From an uncultured Bacteriovorax sp. (lineage in GTDB: Bacteria; Bdellovibrionota; Bacteriovoracia; Bacteriovoracales; Bacteriovoracaceae): a DNA stretch of 8,182 nt. A program made the translations under genes and the position numbers. Of the stretch, positions 1 to 5,638 are shown one piece after another. The notes beneath the pieces are model-generated. The model saw only the letters and a list, made by a program, of their open reading frames with translations, searched no databases and was not told the origin of the DNA. Within the stretch, counting starts at the first letter, position 1, and every line of letters starts with the position of its first letter. The stretch covers positions 1 to 8,182 of the forward strand of contig CALUDF010000127.1 of assembly GCA_943914745.1 (NCBI GenBank), given 5' to 3'.

Positions 1-285
1 GACTTAAGCCCTGACCCTCTCTACGACGGAGGAGGTCCAAAGATTTTTGTTCCCGATCATGCCACCAAGCTTCGTTTAATCTCCAATGGCCTAGGCTGGG
101 GACGCATCTCCCAAGATGAATTCAAGCAGGACAAAAACCTGGTTTTAATTGATAAAAAAATCTGCAGGCCCTATGAACTCGAGCTGTGTCTGATGAAGTC
201 TAAAACTCGTCCAATAGGCCCTATTGCTCGCTCTATCTGGGCGCTATTTGAAAAAATTCATCGCCAGAAAAAAGCATCCAAATAG
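1..285 (+). CDS. LysR-type transcriptional regulator, C-terminal fragment
   Basis: The reading frame is open from the left edge and ends with TAG at 283-285, giving the last 94 residues of a protein whose start lies outside the window. The segment resembles the end of the LysR effector-binding domain. It has a G-L-G-W-G-R-I stretch (residues 32-38), where the family carries its 'aGlGwgrlP' turn, then a basic/hydrophobic strand, then K-T-R-P-I-G-P-I-A-R (residues 72-81) leading into a final helix with a tryptophan. LysR regulators bind DNA through an N-terminal winged helix and sense a small molecule through this domain. The DNA-binding half, and so the likely target and ligand, cannot be seen. 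The next gene begins 36 bases downstream on the same strand, so cotranscription is possible. LysR genes often control a divergent neighbour, which would lie to the left of the window. Confidence 0.8.
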   Translation, partial: DLSPDPLYDGGGPKIFVPDHATKLRLISNGLGWGRISQDEFKQDKNLVLIDKKICRPYELELCLMKSKTRPIGPIARSIWALFEKIHRQKKASK

Positions 286-321
286 CTAGTAAAATCGTTT
301 TTTTGTGAGGATAATTCTCCA

Positions 322-684
322 ATGGACACACGCACTGACTTCACCAAAAATGTCATCAAGATGATCAAGGCCATTCCGGAAGGAAAAGTCGCCACCTACG
401 CTCTCATTGCCAAGCTCGCCGGAAAACCTCAGGGCTCGCGTGGGGTGGGATGGATTCTTCACTCAAGCTCCCACGGCCATGAGCTTCCATGGCAAAGAGT
501 GATAAAATCTGGCGGCAAACTCTCCTTTCCTGAGATGAGCCCTGAATACCTTAGACAAAAAAGACTTTTGGAACTTGAAGGAGTTGAGTTTACAAATGGG
601 AAAGTCGATTTAAAGATTTATCTCTGGAATAAAAAAATAACTGGCGCCGATCGCTACACACCTAAAAAGAAAAAACTTAAATGA
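322..684 (+). CDS. ybaZ: Alkyltransferase-like protein (ATL), MGMT DNA-binding fold without the active cysteine
   Basis: This 120-residue protein aligns from memory with E. coli YbaZ/Atl and with the DNA-binding domain of O6-methylguanine-DNA methyltransferase. It has P-E-G-K-V-A-T-Y (19-26), whose Tyr26 matches the base-flipping tyrosine, and S-R-G-V-G (39-43), whose Arg40 matches the 'arginine finger'. The usual P-C-H-R active site reads P-W-Q-R (56-59), so Trp57 replaces the methyl-accepting cysteine. The C-terminal E-G-V-E-F...V-D-L...Y-L-W pattern also matches YbaZ. Known ATLs do not repair DNA; they bind O6-alkylguanine, bend the DNA and recruit nucleotide excision repair. An 18-residue lysine-rich tail (103-120) follows the normal family end. 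The ATG has a GAGG at 307-310, 11 bases upstream, which is rather far. The stop overlaps the next start as ATGA (681-684). Function is by family; the cytoplasmic DNA-binding role is well supported. Confidence 0.9.
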   Translation: MDTRTDFTKNVIKMIKAIPEGKVATYALIAKLAGKPQGSRGVGWILHSSSHGHELPWQRVIKSGGKLSFPEMSPEYLRQKRLLELEGVEFTNGKVDLKIYLWNKKITGADRYTPKKKKLK

Positions 685-1217
685 AAATCTGTTCTGTCTT
701 TTTATTCATCCTTCACCTTGCCATAGCAACAACTGCTTTGAGTAATGAGCTTGATGAAATGGAATTAGATAGAGGTACACTCATCATGCTTGCGCCTCCG
801 GGAGTGAATAAAGACTATTTCGATTTGGAGTTAGGTTTTGTCACCGATAAAGAATTCAAACCGTGGAGTTATGAATACAATGCCTACGTCACGGCTTCTC
901 TCTTCCAGGACAGTTATAAAAGATCTGACAAGTACAAAGCGGCGGGCCTTGGTTTTAAAGGCGGACTTTTCTTGCCGACTCAAAAATGGGTCCCTTTTAT
1001 GGCCACGGTGAGCGTTGGTTATGCAAAGGCCGTTCTGCACAAAAACCCCATATTTGGAAGAGAGCCTTCAAGCAAAGAAAAAAAGAATATGCTCCTCATT
1101 GAGGCCGGAGGTCTTTTTCATATCAACAAAACATACTTTGTCCGCTACTCCTACCAACTCAGCAACGTGAAATTTTTTAAGACCCATGCCCTCATCATGC
1201 TGGGGGTGACTTATTAA
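681..1217 (+). CDS. Secreted small outer-membrane beta-barrel-like protein, family unknown
   Basis: I do not recognise the family of this 178-residue protein. Residues 1-21 form a Sec signal peptide (Met-Lys, then a hydrophobic core, with likely cleavage after Ala-Leu-Ser at 19-21). The mature part has short stretches of alternating polar and hydrophobic residues separated by Gly/Asn/Asp turns, for example around 47-54, 64-74, 86-98, 104-118 and 136-147. It ends in a strand finishing with Gly-Val-Thr-Tyr. A terminal aromatic residue on a last amphipathic strand is the usual outer-membrane barrel signal read by the BAM complex, so a small 8-strand barrel is a reasonable inference. There is no good Shine-Dalgarno before the ATG (the upstream bases are almost all A). 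The ATGA overlap with the ATL gene therefore suggests translational coupling. Its own stop overlaps the next gene's proposed ATT start. Confidence 0.75.
   Translation: MKICSVFLFILHLAIATTALSNELDEMELDRGTLIMLAPPGVNKDYFDLELGFVTDKEFKPWSYEYNAYVTASLFQDSYKRSDKYKAAGLGFKGGLFLPTQKWVPFMATVSVGYAKAVLHKNPIFGREPSSKEKKNMLLIEAGGLFHINKTYFVRYSYQLSNVKFFKTHALIMLGVTY
1202..1209 (+). promoter_or_regulatory. Extended Shine-Dalgarno site that decides the ATT start at 1213
   Basis: GGGGGTGA matches seven of eight bases of the extended anti-16S consensus GGAGGTGA, and the odd base is a G that could still wobble-pair. The five G bases end six bases before ATT at 1213, which is good spacing. The site lies inside the last codons of the 178-residue gene, as expected for coupled translation. 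By contrast, TTG at 1258 has only a TAAGG two bases upstream, which is too close. Confidence 0.65.
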
Positions 1218-2151
1218 GGCGCTTACTCTCCTTCTTTTTTTATTTTCTTTTAAGGCCTTGGCACAACACCCTTCCCATTATAAGGATGTCGATGCAACCA
1301 ATGCCTACATTGCGACAAAGTGGGATCAAATCAACCGCAGCGTCGATATGTTTTTTACCAATGAACCAGCTAAGACAGACGACTCAAAAAGCAGCATCCT
1401 TCTTTATGTGAGCTCTTATAAAAAGGAAGGGCAAAAACATGAAAACGATATCGACTTTCAATTTAAAATCAGCCTTCCAAACACTTCCAAGAAATTAAAA
1501 ATCATCATCGAAAAGCAGCAGGATGAAATCACCAATGCTCTTACCGATCCATCTGTCTCCAACAACCGCAGTATCTCTAAGGATGGACGCCTAAGCGATA
1601 AGCAACAGTCAAACTACACGGCCGGGGCCAGTTTTTTATTAAGGCAAACCCAAGACTTCTTGAGTTCCATCAGTTTCGGGATCAGGATCGACATCCCACT
1701 TAATCCTTATGCAAAAGTGGACCTGCAAAAGACCTATCCCACGAAATGGGTGAACTTTACTCTCTCACAAAAGCTCATCTTATACCGACAGGAAGGTTTT
1801 GAGGAAGTCTCGCAACTCTCTCTCACCAGGAAATGGAACAAAACTTTTCAAACCGACTTTAACCACGCTCTGGTCTGGAGTCATGAGACTGGAAAATTCG
1901 CCCTCCGCCACAGCTTAGTCCTTACTCAGACAATCAATGCCCGTAAAGGCTTTGCTTATTCGGTAGGCGCCAATGCAAAATTCTCCCCTACTTATTATTA
2001 CAATAGCTACGATGCCTCAATCAGCTACCGCCAACTGCTGCACAAAGACTGGCTTTTTGGAACATGGACTGCCGGTGCAGATTTCATGAAGGAAAACCGC
2101 TTTAATGACGAAAAATTTGTCCAGGTGAGAGCGGATATTTTCTTTAAGTGA
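1213..2151 (+). CDS. Exported envelope protein, probably a beta-barrel, starting at a rare ATT codon
   Basis: The conventional start in this frame would be TTG at 1258, but the frame stays open upstream to ATT at 1213. The added 15 residues plus the next two make a textbook signal peptide: M-K-A, then L-T-L-L-L-F-L-F-S-F, then K-A-L-A with cleavage before Gln18. A start at 1258 would cut the signal peptide off at its cleavage site. ATT is a known but rare start (infC and pcnB in E. coli). It overlaps the TAA of the upstream gene (1215-1217) and follows a strong ribosome site. The product is 312 residues. I do not recognise the family. The middle and C-terminal parts (about 134-312) alternate polar and hydrophobic residues, with many Tyr/Phe/Trp and short turns, like an outer-membrane barrel. 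The protein ends I-F-F-K. The N-terminal mature part (18-130) is polar and charged. The gene is third in the cluster with the ATL gene. Confidence 0.8.
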   Translation: MKALTLLLFLFSFKALAQHPSHYKDVDATNAYIATKWDQINRSVDMFFTNEPAKTDDSKSSILLYVSSYKKEGQKHENDIDFQFKISLPNTSKKLKIIIEKQQDEITNALTDPSVSNNRSISKDGRLSDKQQSNYTAGASFLLRQTQDFLSSISFGIRIDIPLNPYAKVDLQKTYPTKWVNFTLSQKLILYRQEGFEEVSQLSLTRKWNKTFQTDFNHALVWSHETGKFALRHSLVLTQTINARKGFAYSVGANAKFSPTYYYNSYDASISYRQLLHKDWLFGTWTAGADFMKENRFNDEKFVQVRADIFFK

Positions 2152-2973
2152 TCACTTCTGAATATTTTTGCTGTCTAGATTATCAATAAAGCTATCCAGG
2201 TCATCACCCCTAGGTTTCATATCGCGTTTAGAATCGTTTTCAATTTTTGGAAAATGACTGGAAGGGGCCTCTCCTATTTTTGAAGGAGCTTTGACTAGAT
2301 TTAAATCCTGGGACATTGGCTTAATTAAATCTGAGATATCAAGGGATGGGCACTTTTTAGATAAAAAAGCATGGAATGATTCATTAGTTTTATAAATCAA
2401 TTCTGATTCATAGTTTTTAATTCTGTGAATATCACTATTGGCCATTGTGCATTTTTTATTGTTCTTATCAGTGATCGTCACTACTGCGTTCTTGTTGAGG
2501 TCCGGAGCATTCTCTGCCCTGTAGCCAATATCAACAACGATTCCACCAGAATAATTTTCAATTTCAATTCCACCCTTATTCTGGGTGCTGATTTCTTTAG
2601 AGACCCGAAGCTTTAAATCGGGAGAACTCATATTTCCATTCTTATCAAAATGAAAGCGAACTCCTGAAGCCGTCATAAGACTTAGGCCTGATTCATCAAC
2701 GCGATCGATAGAGTTTTTTGATTTTTTAGGAAAGAGATAAAAAACACGCGCTCCCGTTCCCTTTCCTGCAACATCACTAAAAACCTGAATTTTTCCCGTT
2801 TCACTAAAAGTGAGTTTACGGTTAGAGCCCGTTGCATTTCGCTCCCCACCTACCATGATTCGGCAAAAAATATTTTGGTACGAATGACCATTTCCGTATT
2901 TCCCGTGATCCTCAGGGCAATTCTGAGCAAAAACAGTGGTGGTGGTGGCAAGGAATAAAAGTAGAGTCTTCAT
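2152..2973 (-). CDS. Secreted protein with four cysteines, family unknown
   Basis: This 273-residue protein has a clear Sec signal peptide (Met-Lys-Thr-Leu-Leu-Leu-Phe..., cleavage after Val-Phe-Ala at 16). The start is supported by AGGAG five bases upstream of the ATG (complement of 2979-2983). The mature protein has four cysteines (19, 37, 175, 208), an even number that could form two disulphides in the periplasm or outside. Residues 50-170 look beta-rich, with short strands between Gly/Asn/Asp turns. Residues 225-273 are polar, with Pro, Ser, Lys and Asp, and look disordered. I see no catalytic motif and no lipobox, and I assign no function. The gene is about 38% GC by hand count, compared with about 48% in a sampled 300-base part of the dehydrogenase gene. 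Its stop directly abuts the stop of the plus-strand gene facing it. Confidence 0.75.
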   Translation of the reverse strand: MKTLLLFLATTTTVFAQNCPEDHGKYGNGHSYQNIFCRIMVGGERNATGSNRKLTFSETGKIQVFSDVAGKGTGARVFYLFPKKSKNSIDRVDESGLSLMTASGVRFHFDKNGNMSSPDLKLRVSKEISTQNKGGIEIENYSGGIVVDIGYRAENAPDLNKNAVVTITDKNNKKCTMANSDIHRIKNYESELIYKTNESFHAFLSKKCPSLDISDLIKPMSQDLNLVKAPSKIGEAPSSHFPKIENDSKRDMKPRGDDLDSFIDNLDSKNIQK

Positions 2974-3068
2974 AACTTCTCCTATCGGTTATTTGCCCTT
3001 TTTACTTTAGTTTTCGGCCACTTAAACAAATCCCTCTCAAAATAAAGAGATCTTAACAAGATTATGGC

Positions 3069-3097
3069 TTGCTAATTTATCCCCCGCTTCATATATA
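3069..3097 (+). promoter_or_regulatory. Candidate sigma-70-type promoter for the protease gene
   Basis: TTGCTA (3069-3074) and TATATA (3092-3097) are separated by 17 bases, with four of six consensus matches each. TATAAG at 3094-3099 is an alternative -10. The start of transcription would fall near 3104, leaving a leader of about 20 bases that contains the GGAG ribosome site (3115-3118). GGCTT (3066-3070) and AAGCC (3097-3101) form a 5-base inverted repeat flanking the promoter, which may be chance. I found no equally good promoter for the divergent minus-strand gene in this 151-base gap. Confidence 0.45.
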
Positions 3098-3124
3098 AGC
3101 CTTCCTTTTTTAGTGGAGCATTGA

Positions 3125-4021
3125 ATGAAAAAACTGGTAATAGGTCTTAGTGCGTTATTTCTATTTTCTTGTACCTTAAAAAACGATTCTTTAAAGGCCA
3201 ATGTAAAAAAGGCTTCAGTCATCAATGGCGTGCTCGTCAAAGAAAATGATCCTCTTCTTGCAAGCATCGTTGCCGTCTACGACATAAAAAATAATGCCAT
3301 TTGCACAGGATCTCTCATTGCACCGAACGTTGTTTTAACTGCAGCTCACTGCGCTCCCGATAAAATCTCTAACCTAAAAATTATTTTCGCCACTGATGTC
3401 GACTCAATCTTAAACGCGCGCGAGCCCGACATAAAAGAAGAGATGATGCTTTCTGCGACTGATTTTAAAATGCATCCATCCTATGACCCAAACGACGAGA
3501 CAACTGAGGTGGATATCGGAGATATCGCTTTAGTAAAATTCAAAGGAGCTCTTCCTCACGGCTATAAACCTGCGACCTTTTTACAAGACCAATCGCTCTT
3601 AAAAATTGGCGAGATGATGACCGTTGCGGGCTTTGGCGTGAACTATGTTGATCTCTCAAAGGAAATTAACCCAAAGAGAGTCAAAGAGCAGGACATCGAA
3701 ATGGGAATGGTTTATTGCGAAGACGATGCTCATGGAAAACATGAAGCCTGTTATGAAGTAAATATGGAAGGCGATGGGATTTTAAGACAAGGTGAAGCAC
3801 CGATCTCTTTTGTTCACGAAACAGAAGTCAGGCTCAATGAAAAGAAGGCCGGAACATGTAGCGGGGACTCAGGGGGACCGGCCTACGTCAAAAAAGATGG
3901 TGAGTATTTTCTCTTTGGGGTCACAAGCAGAGGATCAATCCTTTGCAATGACGTTGGGGTTTATACCAACGCCATTTTTTATATGCCTTGGATCCAGGAG
4001 ACGATGAAAACTCTTCGTTAA
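3125..4021 (+). CDS. Trypsin-fold (S1 family) serine protease, lipoprotein
   Basis: This 298-residue protein has a lipoprotein signal: a short hydrophobic core ending L-F-L-F-S-C with Cys16 as the lipid site. A short propeptide (17-31) leads to V-I-N-G (32-35), which corresponds to the new N-terminus of activated S1 proteases. The full triad is visible: His75 in L-T-A-A-H-C, Asp133 in D-I-A-L-V, and Ser249 in C-S-G-D-S-G-G-P. Asp248 would pair with the freed N-terminus. Six mature cysteines pair plausibly as 60-76, 198-209 and 245-274. Six residues before the catalytic serine, where trypsin has Asp189, there is Gly243, so cleavage after Arg or Lys is not predicted. Ser268 and Gly270 occupy the 214 and 216 positions. 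It is probably an envelope or released protease. GGAG at 3115-3118 sits six bases before the ATG. It overlaps the opposing gene by four bases. Confidence 0.93.
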   Translation: MKKLVIGLSALFLFSCTLKNDSLKANVKKASVINGVLVKENDPLLASIVAVYDIKNNAICTGSLIAPNVVLTAAHCAPDKISNLKIIFATDVDSILNAREPDIKEEMMLSATDFKMHPSYDPNDETTEVDIGDIALVKFKGALPHGYKPATFLQDQSLLKIGEMMTVAGFGVNYVDLSKEINPKRVKEQDIEMGMVYCEDDAHGKHEACYEVNMEGDGILRQGEAPISFVHETEVRLNEKKAGTCSGDSGGPAYVKKDGEYFLFGVTSRGSILCNDVGVYTNAIFYMPWIQETMKTLR

Positions 4022-4983
4022 TTAATCTCGTCACATGCATAAACATCATTATCTATAAAATCTTGGACACTTTGTAGCATTTGATTACACTGAGTCTTCA
4101 CTTCTGCTTCTTGTCTGTTGATTGGCCCATAGTGGTTGCGGCGGACACGAAGCATGACCATGGCGTATTCGGCAGCAAAGGCCGGGCATGATTTGTTGAA
4201 GGCCTGATACTCGGCCCCGGCCCCCGATCCCGCAATGCTTGAATTTCCACAAGAACTCACTCCTTCTTTAAATGTATCTAAGAAACATTTTGAAGTGTCA
4301 GCTTTATATTCAGCATAGAGTTTACTTAACTCTGCTGAAGCGCTCATTGAATCATAGCTTGTTTGAAAAATTCCGGCCTCTGCCGTGCTGGCCGAAGTGT
4401 TGGAAGCTGACATATCTCTGCCTTCACAATACTTTCCAGAACTCTCCCTCATCCCCAATCCGATTCCTAAAGTGTAAAGAGACCTCACTGGCCCTTCTCC
4501 TCTAGCTGTCACAACTAATCCAAGGTTAGAAAATGTAGATGAATAAAGCGCAAGTGCATCCGTTGATGAGCTGCCTGCGGCCCTCGTTAAAATATCAACC
4601 AAGGCCGTAGGAGAGGCCTGGTTTTGTTTATGGCGACAATAGCTTCTAGCATAAGTCAGGGCCATTCCTTTAATATAACCGGCAGGGGCCCTGCTTCGCC
4701 CTGTCCATGAATAGCTTGCGCATGCAGAGGAGCCTGCAATCGTTTTAATCTGATCAATATAATACCCAGAAGCTTCTGGCGCATTAGGAGTTGAATTTCC
4801 CCCACCTGTTTCAGAACCTGCTTCTCCACCTGATCCTATATCTGTTTGCCCTTCTGTCTGAGTCGTTTCATCAGTTGTTGATGCTTCTTCACCTTGAGGT
4901 TTACATGAAACTCCGAGAGTTAGAGTTGAGAGTAAAAGCATCAAGAACAGCACTCTACGTGCTTGCGTTTTAGTTTGCCCCAT
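4018..4983 (-). CDS. Lysozyme/transglycosylase-like lipoprotein (putative peptidoglycan hydrolase)
   Basis: The first 27 residues are a lipoprotein signal: basic start, hydrophobic core, then L-G-V-S-C with Cys27 as the lipid site. Residues 28-70 form a Glu/Thr/Gly/Ser-rich flexible linker. The remaining 250 residues contain G-M-R-E-S-S-G-K-Y-C (177-186) and, after a short loop, A-E-A-G-I-F-Q-T-S (201-209). This order, E-S-S-G followed by a-G-x-x-Q, is the signature layout of lysozyme-fold transglycosylases (SLT and goose-type lysozymes), making Glu180 the likely catalytic acid. The inserted segment between the motifs is not that of standard SLT proteins, so this is a divergent branch. An N-H-Y-G-P-I-N stretch (283-289) near the end may line the cleft. 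Eight cysteines follow the linker (88, 116, 186, 233, 245, 266, 299, 317). AAAGGAG (complement of 4992-4998) lies eight bases before the ATG. Activity is inferred from the motif only. Confidence 0.7.
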   Translation of the reverse strand: MGQTKTQARRVLFLMLLLSTLTLGVSCKPQGEEASTTDETTQTEGQTDIGSGGEAGSETGGGNSTPNAPEASGYYIDQIKTIAGSSACASYSWTGRSRAPAGYIKGMALTYARSYCRHKQNQASPTALVDILTRAAGSSSTDALALYSSTFSNLGLVVTARGEGPVRSLYTLGIGLGMRESSGKYCEGRDMSASNTSASTAEAGIFQTSYDSMSASAELSKLYAEYKADTSKCFLDTFKEGVSSCGNSSIAGSGAGAEYQAFNKSCPAFAAEYAMVMLRVRRNHYGPINRQEAEVKTQCNQMLQSVQDFIDNDVYACDEIN

Positions 4984-5167
4984 CCTTGGAACTCCTTTGA
5001 TTAAAAATGTTGTTTATTGATCGCAATGATCTATGAACGTTGATGAGCAGTATGTATGCCAAAATGAGATTTTTCGTTAAGAAACTGAAATAATGAAGCA
5101 ACTAAATTAAATAATCAGAATGCTCAGTTACATTTTGCGCACTTTCAACTTCTCTTACTAAGGTCAT

Positions 5168-5602
5168 TTGAATACCAGTGACCCTGATGAAAAAAGTATT
5201 TTGACGGGGCTAAAGACTCACTTAATAAATAAGAGATGCCTAAAAGAATGGCCACTCTTTACCACTGATAAACAAGTCGTTTGGGTACTTAACTCTGTGA
5301 AACCCCATACCTCTTCTTCGGCCTTAGCTAAAAATGGCGACTGTCCCTATAATGGAGCGATGATTAGCCAAAGACTCTATTATGCTCAGTTTAAAAGACT
5401 CGCTCCCAAACAGGCCATTCCTTATAAGGACCCTTTTAGAAAGCTTCACCTAAAAAACATCGAAGCTCACAAAAGAGAAAAGAGACTTGAGGAGCGCTTT
5501 GAAAGACATGACCTCCTCGAGAAGCAAACTCAACTCGTGCGCCAAGAGCGCGACGCCATCGAATACGCCCAAAGGCGCACCAAACTTTTAAACGTTATCT
5601 GA
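5168..5602 (+). CDS. Hypothetical protein with a charged C-terminal helix
   Basis: I do not recognise this 144-residue protein. An in-frame TAA at 5159-5161 limits the start, and TTG at 5168 is the first usual start codon. It has a TAAGG (5159-5163) four bases upstream, which is acceptable but close. There is no signal peptide or membrane segment, so it is probably cytoplasmic. The first 90 residues are mixed, with W-P-L-F, W-V-L-N-S-V and three cysteines or near-cysteine turns (Cys24, Cys59). Residues 92-140 are almost continuously Lys, Arg, Glu and Gln with spaced Leu/Ile, and should form one long, possibly coiled-coil, helix. Such a tail often mediates dimerisation or nucleic-acid or protein contacts, but no specific role can be claimed. 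It is followed on the same strand by the methyltransferase gene, 36 bases away from its preferred start. Confidence 0.65.
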   Translation: MNTSDPDEKSILTGLKTHLINKRCLKEWPLFTTDKQVVWVLNSVKPHTSSSALAKNGDCPYNGAMISQRLYYAQFKRLAPKQAIPYKDPFRKLHLKNIEAHKREKRLEERFERHDLLEKQTQLVRQERDAIEYAQRRTKLLNVI

Positions 5603-5616
5603 TTTTCATCTCACCC

Positions 5617-5633
5617 ATAGTTGTCTAAACTAT
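5617..5633. promoter_or_regulatory. 17-base dyad just upstream of the methyltransferase start (candidate operator)
   Basis: ATAGTT (5617-5622) and AACTAT (5628-5633) are perfect inverted arms separated by the five bases GTCTA. The dyad ends five bases before the ATG at 5639. Its size fits a site for a dimeric regulator such as a TetR-family protein, or a weak RNA hairpin next to the start. A poor -10-like TAAACT (5626-5631) lies inside it. No regulator gene is adjacent, so the role is open. Confidence 0.35.
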
Positions 5634-5638
5634 CAGGT

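Noticed and set aside
290..295. TAAAAT as a -10 box for the ATL gene
   Set aside because: The hexamer is good but no -35-like element lies 15-19 bases upstream; in an AT-rich gap this is weak evidence.
487..500. Loss of the active cysteine as a sign of gene decay
   Set aside because: Tryptophan at this place is the defining feature of the ATL family, and the rest of the fold is intact.
831..1040. Minus-strand open frame of 69 codons
   Set aside because: It is antisense to the secreted 178-residue protein, with no ribosome site or recognisable motif.
1258..1260. TTG as the start of the third cluster gene
   Set aside because: It would begin two codons before the signal-peptide cleavage site, discarding the export signal, and its only ribosome-site-like bases are two bases away.
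5019..5032. GATC-N5-GATC repeat upstream of the lysozyme-like gene
   Set aside because: Only four-base arms that are palindromes themselves; expected by chance and not tied to a clear promoter.
4984..5167. Small RNA, tRNA or extra gene in the 184-base gap
   Set aside because: No cloverleaf, terminator hairpin or open frame with a start site was seen; the gap probably only holds the promoters of the two flanking genes, which I could not place confidently.
5621..5623. TTG as the start of the methyltransferase
   Set aside because: There is no ribosome site upstream and it lies within an inverted repeat; the family usually starts shortly before the D-T-A-L-W-V-A motif, as the ATG at 5639 does.
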